37,661 nt of DNA from Acetitomaculum ruminis DSM 5522 (GTDB lineage Bacteria > Bacillota > Clostridia > Lachnospirales > Lachnospiraceae), in the NCBI RefSeq assembly GCF_900112085.1, contig NZ_FOJY01000021.1, positions 1 to 37,661 on the forward strand, in the 5' to 3' direction. This document shows positions 1-6,736 of the stretch, one piece after another. The translations under genes were made by a program, and so were the position numbers. Every line of letters begins with the position of its first letter. Positions within the stretch are counted from its first letter, which is position 1. The notes beneath the pieces are model-generated. The model worked only from the letters and a program-made list of their open reading frames with translations. It was not told the origin of the DNA and ran no database searches.

Positions 1-64
1 CATTGATTATACAGCAGTCGTGTTTGTACTTTGAAATGTCTATTCCAACAAAGTACGTGGACAT
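1..64 (-). CDS. IS110-family transposase, N-terminal fragment (runs off window)
   Basis: Reading leftward from ATG at 64, the 21 visible residues begin MSTYFVGIDISKYKHD. This matches the N-terminal GIDISK/GIDVSK signature of IS110-family DEDD recombinases, in which the first Asp (residue 9) is a catalytic acidic residue of the RuvC-like fold. A strong ribosome binding site (AAGGAGGT) lies 7 bases upstream of the ATG, so the start is secure. The gene is cut by the window edge, so the Tnp20 serine domain cannot be checked. IS110 enzymes recombine DNA guided by an RNA made from the non-coding end of the same element (established for IS621). Whether this copy is intact is unknown. Confidence 0.8.
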   Translation of the reverse strand, partial: MSTYFVGIDISKYKHDCCIIN

Positions 65-91
65 AATGGTACCTCCTTAGATATAAGATTT

Positions 92-250
92 GGCGCTGTT
101 GTCTTCCACAGAGAATCCGGCTGTGTAATCACGTAAATAGAAACGTCAGAGCGTTAACAAACTGATTAACAGTAATAGACGAAAAGCTGTGGTCTGAGTC
201 ACCTCGTACCAGTCAGAGCTGTAATAAAATAGACACAGATCCACAGCGCC
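92..250 (-). ncRNA. candidate IS110 bridge RNA (seekRNA) in the non-coding left end
   Basis: This block lies directly upstream of the transposase and would be transcribed in the same direction. An 8-bp pairing (GGCGCTGT 92-99 with ACAGCGCC 243-250) encloses about 159 nt, close to the size of known IS110 bridge RNAs. Inside are further pairings: TCTGA 193-197 with TCAGA 213-217 around a 15-nt loop, and GCTGTGG 186-192 with CCACAGC 241-247. The latter competes with the outer stem. The position, size and internal loops are what I see. The assignment rests on the known biology of the family; no donor or target loop was matched to DNA. Confidence 0.45.
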
Positions 251-308
251 TTAATAAATATATCAGATAGAGATTAGATTACCCAGTAGAACCTGGGAGA
301 AAGGAAAA

Positions 309-338
309 AATCCAATCATCAAAACTGATAATTGGATT
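309..338 (-). terminator. AT-rich hairpin, terminator-like on the minus strand
   Basis: AATCCAATCATC (309-320) pairs with GATAATTGGATT (327-338) over 12 positions with one G-T type mismatch and a 6-base loop. Read on the minus strand, the stem is followed by a run of six T, as in an intrinsic terminator. It would stop transcripts heading into the insertion sequence. The stem is AT-rich and may be weak. It could also be part of the IS110 end or its target. Confidence 0.4.
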
Positions 339-350
339 ATACGTGAGAAA

Positions 351-980
351 ATGGTTATAAATATAAAAGATTATACAAAAGTTATTAAAAATGAAACAAT
401 TTTAGACAATATTAATTTAAATTTTGAAAGTGGAAAAATATATGGCATTAAAGGAAAAAACGGTTCCGGTAAAACTATGCTTTTAAGGGCTGTTTGTGGA
501 TTGATTAATCCATCTAAGGGATGTGTTTTAATAGATAAAGAAGTTTTAGGAAAGGATATTTCTTTTCCTAAAAGTGTAGGTGCTTTAATTGAAAATCCGG
601 GATTTATTCCGAATTATACCGGGAAAAAGAATCTTTGTATATTAGGGAAAATAAAGGGAAAAGTTACAGAAGTGGATATCGATGATATTCTTTTAAAGGT
701 AGGGCTAAAGGATGCTGCCAACAAAAAATTTAAAGAATATTCATTGGGAATGAAGCAAAAATTAGGTATTGCAGCAGCACTTTTTGAAGATCCGGATTTA
801 ATTATATTAGATGAGCCTACAAATGCATTAGATGAAGCAAGCATAAAAGGACTTAGAAATATTTTAGAAGAATATAAAAAGAGGGATAAACTTATTATTC
901 TAACCTGTCATGATTCTGATGAATTAAATTTTTTATCAGATGAGATTATAAAAATAGAAAATGGGAGAGTGAAATTATGA
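351..980 (+). CDS. ABC transporter ATP-binding protein (ABC-2 exporter type)
   Basis: This 209-residue protein is a complete ABC nucleotide-binding domain. It has Walker A GKNGSGKT (35-42), signature SLGMKQ (131-136, a degenerate LSGGQ), Walker B LIILDEP with D154/E155, and the switch His in TCHD. The short length and the SLGMKQ signature are typical of ATPases for ABC-2 drug, bacteriocin or lantibiotic-immunity exporters. The stop overlaps the next start (ATGA), so the two are translationally coupled. No permease gene is in the window and the gene sits right behind an insertion sequence. There is no good ribosome binding site before the ATG (only GTGAGAAA), so expression may have been damaged. 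Its substrate is unknown. Confidence 0.9.
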   Translation: MVINIKDYTKVIKNETILDNINLNFESGKIYGIKGKNGSGKTMLLRAVCGLINPSKGCVLIDKEVLGKDISFPKSVGALIENPGFIPNYTGKKNLCILGKIKGKVTEVDIDDILLKVGLKDAANKKFKEYSLGMKQKLGIAAALFEDPDLIILDEPTNALDEASIKGLRNILEEYKKRDKLIILTCHDSDELNFLSDEIIKIENGRVKL

Positions 981-1531
981 AAAAGAAAAAGATTTTAATA
1001 ATTTTGGTTTTAATTTGCATATCAATATTGTATTTTATGCAATGTTTCAAAGTTAATAAAGCTTATCCGGCTCCTGAAATTGTAAATGTAAAAAAAGGCG
1101 ACAGTGTAGATATTAATGGTTTAAGTTATAAAGTATTAGGACATGATTTAAAGGATATGGAGGATTTTAAAAAACATATTCCAACTTATGCTAAATATGA
1201 TGATGTTTTTTCTTTAAAATGTGACTATAATATTTTGATAGTTGATCTGGAAGTAAAAAATAATACTAAAAATAATTATAGTTTTCAGATTTATGATATT
1301 TGCATTGAAAGCTGTGGATTTACCAATGGAGTCAGCGATGATTATGAATTTGAAAAAGAAGAAGATAATCAAAAAAGTTTTGATATAAAACCCGGTGAAT
1401 CAGTCAAAGTAAAATTAACATATTCTCTTGCTGAGAAAATGTTTAATAAAAGCATATGGGAGAATATTGAAAATACAAAATTTGTTTTAGTGCCGTCACT
1501 TTATCCCAAAAATGTGAGAATGGAAATATAG
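977..1531 (+). CDS. membrane-anchored Ig-like (DUF4352/DUF5028-like) protein
   Basis: The 184-residue product has a basic N-terminus (MKKKK) and one hydrophobic segment (about residues 5-21), which suggests an anchor with the rest outside the cell. The C-terminal part has the pattern of an Ig-like beta sandwich of the DUF4352/DUF5028 sort: a KKGDSVDINGLSYKVLG strand, then ILIVDLEVKNN, then a late IKPGES turn. The gene overlaps the ATPase stop by four bases (ATGA). Proteins of this kind often accompany Firmicute ABC exporters, but their role is not established. The family assignment is by pattern only. A strong terminator follows. Confidence 0.6.
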   Translation: MKKKKILIILVLICISILYFMQCFKVNKAYPAPEIVNVKKGDSVDINGLSYKVLGHDLKDMEDFKKHIPTYAKYDDVFSLKCDYNILIVDLEVKNNTKNNYSFQIYDICIESCGFTNGVSDDYEFEKEEDNQKSFDIKPGESVKVKLTYSLAEKMFNKSIWENIENTKFVLVPSLYPKNVRMEI

Positions 1532-1547
1532 TAATTTTACATAAAAT

Positions 1548-1607
1548 AAAAAGCTTCTTTAAGCAGAGATTATTGGTGAAAATCTTTCTGCTTATAGAAG
1601 CTTTTTT
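1548..1607 (+). terminator. intrinsic terminator after the ABC operon
   Basis: AAAAAGCTTCT and AAGCAGA on the left pair with TCTGCTT and AGAAGCTTTTTT on the right, giving a long stem ending in a T run. It lies 17 bases after the stop at 1531. The A/T symmetry allows function in both directions. Repeat copy A starts at its last base. Confidence 0.8.
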
Positions 1608-1681
1608 GAACGACAGGTGGCACAAAGTGCCACTGCGTTCATGAGGAAGTAGCGAAGCGGATTTAAGAATGTCCGCTTTAC
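1607..1681 (+). repeat. structured interspersed repeat, copy A (short form)
   Basis: From 1613 to the shared end ...TCCGCTTTAC this is almost identical to the last 68 bases of the full copy at 3324-3485. It starts with the same TGAACG but lacks about 88 bases that hold the two largest hairpins. It keeps hairpin GTGGCAC-AAA-GTGCCAC, the shortened outer stem GAACG/CGTTC, and the trailing hairpin AAGCGGA/TCCGCTT. The trailing loop has 10 bases here against 9 in the full copy. It sits between a terminator and the promoter of the MATE gene. Confidence 0.9.
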
Positions 1682-1701
1682 TTGTGGAGACAATATCAAC
1701 T

Positions 1702-1729
1702 TTGCAAAAAAAATCATTATATGTATAAT
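1702..1729 (+). promoter_or_regulatory. putative promoter upstream of the MATE gene
   Basis: TTGCAA (1702-1707) and TATAAT (1724-1729) are 16 bases apart. The next gene starts about 220 bases downstream, so the leader would be long. The 1682-1951 stretch has no gene. Just before the ribosome binding site is an imperfect palindrome, AAGGTTA/TAACTTT (1911-1927), that could bind a regulator. Confidence 0.45.
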
Positions 1730-1951
1730 AATATAAGATTTTACATTTATAAAAGAATAAGAAAATAAATGAAAAATACCGATTTTGAGAAATAAATACC
1801 CATTTTTATGAAGCAGAGCTTATAAAAGATTGATGAATATTTATAAATTTACCGATTGAAAAAATTAAAACTTCAAAGGATTTGGGACTATAATTTTGCT
1901 TTTTTAGTAAAAGGTTAAAGCTAACTTTAAGATAAAAGGAGATAAGAAAAA

Positions 1952-3301
1952 ATGACTAGAGACTTAACCAAAGGAAGTATTTTTAATAATCTGATTATTT
2001 TTGCGATTCCTTATTTAATTGCCTGTTTTTTGCAGACTTTTTACGGAATGGCAGATCTTTTTATTGCAGGGAGGCTTTATGATGCATCCGTAATATCTGC
2101 CGTTTCTATAGGCAGTCAGGTTATGCATATGATAACAGTGGTTATAGCAGGTCTTGCCATGGGAAGTACTGTTAAGGTAAGTATGGCAATGGGGGCAAGG
2201 GAAGATAAGGATATAAAAAAGGCCATTGGAAATACGGCAGGTATATTTATTATTTTTGCCTTTATACTTACCATAATATCTCTCTTGGGAATGGATTTTA
2301 TATTATCGATGTTACAAACTCCTGAAAAATCCCTTTTGGAAGCAAAAAAATATCTTTTTGTCTGCTGTCTTGGTATACCTTTTATTGTGGCTTACAATGT
2401 GGTTAGCAGTATTTTTAGGGGATTGGGAGACACAAAAACTCCTATGATATTTGTATTTATTGCAGGAATTATAAATATAGGACTTGATTTTATATTAATG
2501 GGTATTTTTAATATGGGAGCTATGGGAGCAGCTTTTGCCACAGTTTTAGCTCAGACCATAAGTGTAATATTATCCATATTGTCCCTAAAAAAAATCAGGC
2601 TTTTATCTAATATGAAAAAGGAAGATTTCAGATTTGATAAAGGAATAGTAAATAGCATTATTCATGTGGGGGTTCCAGTTTCACTTCAAGATGGGATTAT
2701 TCAGGTTGCATTTTTAATAATTACAGCCATTGCAAACAGCAGGGGGCTTGTGGCATCTGCCAGTGTGGGAATTGTGGAAAAAATAATAAGTTTTCTATTT
2801 TTAGTGCCTTCTGCCATGCTTTCTTCCATATCAGCCATAGCAGCCCAAAATCGCGGTGCAGGATTTCATGACAGGGGAAGGAAAACTTTGTATTATGGTA
2901 TGATAGTAGGAATGGTTTATGGACTTATAGTTTCGTTAGCCTGCATTGTGTTCGCTACACCGATTTTAAGAGCCTTTTCCAGCCAGGATGAAGCAGTAGT
3001 GGTTGAAGGAGTAAGCTATTTAAAATCCTATGTATTTGATGTTGTTTTTGCTTCCTTTCATTTTTGCTTTTCAGGATATTTTTGTGCCTATTCAAAATCG
3101 GGAATATCATTTTTACACAATATATTATCAGCAGTTCTGGTGAGAATTCCAGGGGCATACTTAGCATCAGTTTATTTTACGGATTCTCTTTTTTATATGG
3201 GGCTTGCCGCACCACTGGGTTCAATTTTTTCAACCTTAATTTGTATAACAGCTTATGCGATTTGTCTAAAAAAATGGAAAAATGACAGTAAAATTTTTTA
3301 G
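1952..3301 (+). CDS. MATE-family multidrug/cation antiporter
   Basis: The 449-residue protein has about 12 hydrophobic segments in two related halves and an N-terminus typical of the MATE (MatE) family: LTKGSIFNNLIIFAIPYLI, then the MADLFIAGRL region, and SSIFRGLGDTKTPM in the first half. Length matches the family (about 450). MATE proteins export cationic drugs or metabolites in exchange for Na+ or H+; the substrate here cannot be read from sequence. AAAGGAGATAAG gives a good ribosome binding site. The gene stands alone between a long leader and repeat copy B. No MarR-type regulator is adjacent. Confidence 0.9.
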   Translation: MTRDLTKGSIFNNLIIFAIPYLIACFLQTFYGMADLFIAGRLYDASVISAVSIGSQVMHMITVVIAGLAMGSTVKVSMAMGAREDKDIKKAIGNTAGIFIIFAFILTIISLLGMDFILSMLQTPEKSLLEAKKYLFVCCLGIPFIVAYNVVSSIFRGLGDTKTPMIFVFIAGIINIGLDFILMGIFNMGAMGAAFATVLAQTISVILSILSLKKIRLLSNMKKEDFRFDKGIVNSIIHVGVPVSLQDGIIQVAFLIITAIANSRGLVASASVGIVEKIISFLFLVPSAMLSSISAIAAQNRGAGFHDRGRKTLYYGMIVGMVYGLIVSLACIVFATPILRAFSSQDEAVVVEGVSYLKSYVFDVVFASFHFCFSGYFCAYSKSGISFLHNILSAVLVRIPGAYLASVYFTDSLFYMGLAAPLGSIFSTLICITAYAICLKKWKNDSKIF

Positions 3302-3323
3302 TTTTTAGTCGATATTTTCTTTG

Positions 3324-3485
3324 TGAACGCGGTGTAAGCAATCCCCCGCTTCAAAAGCGTAAGCTTTAAGCGGGGGTATAAGCTTACTAGTGTCAGAAGG
3401 GGGTAAAGCCCCTTCTGACAGGTGGCACAAAGTGCCACTGCGTTCATGAGGAAGTAGCGAAGCGGATTCCGAATGTCCGCTTTAC
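3324..3485 (+). repeat. structured interspersed repeat, copy B (full length)
   Basis: This 162-base unit folds as follows. An outer stem GAACGCG (3325-3331) pairs with TGCGTTC (3439-3445). It encloses hairpin 1 (TAAGC 3335-3339/GCTTA 3382-3386, then CCCCCGCTT 3343-3351/AAGCGGGGG 3368-3376, then AAAGC/GCTTT capped by tetraloop GTAA), hairpin 2 (TGTCAGAAGGGG 3391-3402/CCCCTTCTGACA 3409-3420, 12 bp perfect) and hairpin 3 (GTGGCAC 3422-3428/GTGCCAC 3432-3438). A trailing hairpin follows (AAGCGGA 3460-3466/TCCGCTT 3476-3482). It starts 22 bases after the MATE stop and ends 40 bases before the next gene. It encodes no protein. Confidence 0.95.
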
Positions 3486-3525
3486 AAGGGAAATTCGGGG
3501 CGCTTAATATTGGCGGAGATAAAGG

Positions 3526-6500
3526 ATGAAAACAGATATAAAAGATTACATTTTTGCTATAGTTACATTTGTGATATGTGTAGTTATTTCCATAGTTGGT
3601 TTTATTCTTTCATATCAAAACTTTGAAAGGGAAACCAAAAATTACATAAAGAAAGTCGAAGAAAGTAAATTAGAAGGTATTAACAGGGTAGTTTCAGGCT
3701 ATTATAATCTGGCTGAAGCTCTTAGTGTTGTTGCCTTATTAGATGAAGATCTTGATAATTTTGAATTAATAGCAAAACACATAGTAGAATACAAATCGGA
3801 AAATGATGCTGATGTGGCTAGTTATCTAAGTGCTGCAAGCATGGTATTTCTTGCACCACAAGGAATTGTTAGCAAAACCTATTCTTCCGGAAATGTAAAA
3901 TTTTCCCTTAAAAATATTAATCTTTATACCTATCAGTATTTGCATGATTATGTGAATTATTCGGTAAAAAACAAGTTGCCGGCTGCTACAGGTAAGGTTT
4001 TAATTAATTCCCAAAATGATAATAAAGATGGGGCATTTGAAGCATTTTTGATAATTATGCCGGTGGTTAATAAAGAAAATGAAATATGGGGATTTGCAGG
4101 CGTTGTGGTAGATTTCAATGCCTTTGTTGAGTTGTGTGATTTTTCAACCATTACAACAGAAACAAAAACGGACTTATATGAAAGAAATGAATATGACTAT
4201 GCTCTTTACATAGAAAATGATGAAAAAGATAAAAATGTAGGTGTAGTGTCTTATTCAGATGAAAAATTGCTTAACTATAGTTATGATGATGAAAGATATA
4301 TTACTTCCCAGATTAGTTTTTCTGATAAAAAATGGATTCTTGCAGTTACTCCTAAAGATGGAATCTGGGCTTCTACTACATTTCTTAGAGTTGAAGCAAT
4401 TGTATTTTTATTTATCAGTATTCTTATCACTATTATTACTAATCTTTTAATATCTTATAAAAAGCAAAATAGTGAAAATTTAAAACTGTCTTACAGGGAT
4501 GCTTTAACAGGACTCTTAAATCAAAGGGCATTTATGAGAGATTTAAAGGAACTTGAAAAAAAGGGTTCTTATTTTGGCGTTATGTTTGTTGATCTGGATG
4601 AATTTAAGAAAATTAATGATGATTATGGTCATGCAGCAGGTGATGAGGTATTAATAACTACTAGTAACCGTGTAAAAGAGGTTTTAGGGGAAGAGGGAAG
4701 AGTCTATAGAATAGGTGGAGATGAGTTTACGGTTATTATAGAAGTAGACCGGGACAGGGAATATTATATTGAATTGATTGAAAAAATCAGAAATCTTGTT
4801 ACAAAAAGTATAGTTATAAACGGGGAAGAGATAGAAACAGATTTAAGTACCGGATATGCAAGATGTCCCTATGATGGAAAAAATTACGAAGAAATATTAA
4901 AAGTGGCGGATGATGCCATGTATAATTCTAAGGGCAGCAAGAAGATGATTAAGAAAAATACCGGAAAAGATGTGGTAACAGGACTTATTATGATGGATAC
5001 CTTCAGATATGTTGCGCCTCAGATTATAAGCAATATGTTTAAGAAAGGCAAACAGGAGGATGTAGTATTAGAACATATAAATATTCGTGGATTTGAAACC
5101 TATAATGAACTAAACGGTTATCCAAAAGGCTATAAATTTTTAAAATACATTGCAGATGAGATTATTGGGCTTTTCCCGGACAGATTGTGTACCAGAAGAT
5201 CTGAAAATAATTTTATCGTCATTTTATATAAAAATGAGGCAGAGTTATTAATCAGGCATCTGAATGAATCCATTAGAAATCATGAGTTGTTGGACAGTGT
5301 GAGAGTTCAGGCTGGTATATATGTAATAGACAGCCTTGAAAACTTTGATATAAATAAAGTATGCAACAAGGCACGAATAGCCTGTGATTATATCAGGGAT
5401 AAAATCAATACTGATTATGAGTATTATACCTACGAAATGGGTGAAGAAGTACACGATGTAAATATGATTTTAAGTAATTTTGAAAAAGCACTTAAAAAGA
5501 AGGATATTAAGCTTTATTTCCAGCCTATTATGAGAACAATTTCCGGAAAGGTGAATTCTTTGGAGGTTTTATCAAGATGGTATTTTTCCGAGGATAAAAT
5601 ACTTCAGCCAAAAGAATTTATAGGTGTTCTTGAGCAGTTTAAGCTTATACATCACCTTGATTTATATATTCTTGAGGAAAGCTGTAAAGTATATTCCACA
5701 GCAAAAGCCAAGGGTGATGACATGCCTTCTTTTTCAATTAATTTTTCAAAAGTTGATTTTGAAATATGCGACATATGCAAATATATTGAAGAGATTACTG
5801 ACATGTATAATGTTCCAAGAGATGTTGTAATTATTGAAATTGCGGAAAATTCCCTTGGAGATGAAAAAGGTCTTGTGGGCCTTGGCATCAAGAGATTAAG
5901 AAGCGGTGGCTTTAAGATACATCTTGATGATTTTGGAAGCGGTTTTTCTGTATTGAATGTATTAAATGAATATGATCTTGATGTTATTAAGCTGGATATG
6001 AAATATATGAATGATGTAATTAATGACGGAAAGGCAAAAAAAATATTATTATCAATGGTGGATATGGCAAAACATCTACAGGTACAGACTCTTTGCGAAG
6101 GTGTTGAAACAAGTGAACAGTTTGAGTTTGCCAAGAGTATTGGATGCGATTTTGTTCAGGGATTTTTATCAGGAAAATCAGAGCTTTATGAAGATATGAA
6201 TTATGACATTATAAAGGGGATATATGACTTAGAAGATTTGGAAACAAAATCCTACTATGATGATATAGGAAGAGTTAATTTCCAAAGTTTTAATCCGGCA
6301 GTTGCATTTTTTGCCGGGGAAGAAAAGGATATCAATATTATGTCAATGGCCATTATTGAAGTTTTAGAAGATAATGTAAGATACCTTTATACCTCGCCTC
6401 AATATCTTAAGCTTATTTCTGATATGGGTTATAACAGCATGGACATGGAAGAAATGCAGGAAGTACTTAAGAAGAAAATTGGAGAAAGAAAAGAGATTTT

Positions 6501-6651
6501 AGAAAGATGTAAAAATGCTGATAAATATGAAGAACTGGACTTTTTGGATTATATCGGTACAGATCTTACCTTAAAGATAATTGCTGTAAAAATTGCAGAA
6601 AACAGTATAAAAAATGCTCATGCATTTGTAGTATTTGTGGGAAACAATTAA
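3526..6651 (+). CDS. membrane c-di-GMP enzyme: sensor, GGDEF, degenerate GGDEF, EAL, extra C-terminal domain
   Basis: The 1041-residue protein starts with a membrane segment (about 8-30), an extracytoplasmic region of about 250 residues (dCACHE-like by layout) and a second membrane segment (about 290-312). A GGDEF domain follows with an intact motif at 397-401, so it can probably make c-di-GMP; the RxxD inhibitory site is absent. Next comes a GGDEF-like domain (about 480-640) whose active motif is degenerate (SENNF). The EAL domain has E680 (as EVL), the Asn of SINFS, EIAEN, D801/D802 (DDFGSG), KLD, EGVE and QGF, all consistent with active phosphodiesterase. About 160 residues of unrecognised sequence end the protein. 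GGAG precedes the ATG. Net activity is probably set by the external sensor. Confidence 0.92.
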   Translation: MKTDIKDYIFAIVTFVICVVISIVGFILSYQNFERETKNYIKKVEESKLEGINRVVSGYYNLAEALSVVALLDEDLDNFELIAKHIVEYKSENDADVASYLSAASMVFLAPQGIVSKTYSSGNVKFSLKNINLYTYQYLHDYVNYSVKNKLPAATGKVLINSQNDNKDGAFEAFLIIMPVVNKENEIWGFAGVVVDFNAFVELCDFSTITTETKTDLYERNEYDYALYIENDEKDKNVGVVSYSDEKLLNYSYDDERYITSQISFSDKKWILAVTPKDGIWASTTFLRVEAIVFLFISILITIITNLLISYKKQNSENLKLSYRDALTGLLNQRAFMRDLKELEKKGSYFGVMFVDLDEFKKINDDYGHAAGDEVLITTSNRVKEVLGEEGRVYRIGGDEFTVIIEVDRDREYYIELIEKIRNLVTKSIVINGEEIETDLSTGYARCPYDGKNYEEILKVADDAMYNSKGSKKMIKKNTGKDVVTGLIMMDTFRYVAPQIISNMFKKGKQEDVVLEHINIRGFETYNELNGYPKGYKFLKYIADEIIGLFPDRLCTRRSENNFIVILYKNEAELLIRHLNESIRNHELLDSVRVQAGIYVIDSLENFDINKVCNKARIACDYIRDKINTDYEYYTYEMGEEVHDVNMILSNFEKALKKKDIKLYFQPIMRTISGKVNSLEVLSRWYFSEDKILQPKEFIGVLEQFKLIHHLDLYILEESCKVYSTAKAKGDDMPSFSINFSKVDFEICDICKYIEEITDMYNVPRDVVIIEIAENSLGDEKGLVGLGIKRLRSGGFKIHLDDFGSGFSVLNVLNEYDLDVIKLDMKYMNDVINDGKAKKILLSMVDMAKHLQVQTLCEGVETSEQFEFAKSIGCDFVQGFLSGKSELYEDMNYDIIKGIYDLEDLETKSYYDDIGRVNFQSFNPAVAFFAGEEKDINIMSMAIIEVLEDNVRYLYTSPQYLKLISDMGYNSMDMEEMQEVLKKKIGERKEILERCKNADKYEELDFLDYIGTDLTLKIIAVKIAENSIKNAHAFVVFVGNN

Positions 6652-6736
6652 AAATGTCATAAACCTTGATTTTCTAACAGAATAAATATATTCTATATAG
6701 TATATTGAGAAAAAACAGATTGGAGAGAAAATAATA

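Larger units (their letters stand above)
1..308 (-). mobile_element. IS110-family insertion sequence, 5' (left) end only
   Basis: The first 64 bases encode the start of an IS110-type transposase on the minus strand, followed upstream by about 245 bases without a gene. A long non-coding segment upstream of the transposase is the known layout of IS110-group elements. IS110 elements generally lack terminal inverted repeats, so the outer boundary cannot be read from sequence. I place it before the hairpin at 309-338, which may be host sequence. A small palindrome (CCCAG/CTGGG, 282-297) lies near this edge. The rest of the element is outside the window. Confidence 0.7.

Noticed and set aside
3324-3485. 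CRISPR array
   Set aside because: Hairpin-rich sequence occurs as dispersed single copies, not as regularly spaced repeats with unique spacers, and no cas genes are present.
5652-6134. Long minus-strand frame inside the EAL gene
   Set aside because: It is the antisense shadow of a well-supported coding region, without a ribosome binding site.
6652-6736. T-box leader for thrS
   Set aside because: The gap of 85 bases is too short, and neither the T-box sequence nor a terminator hairpin is present.
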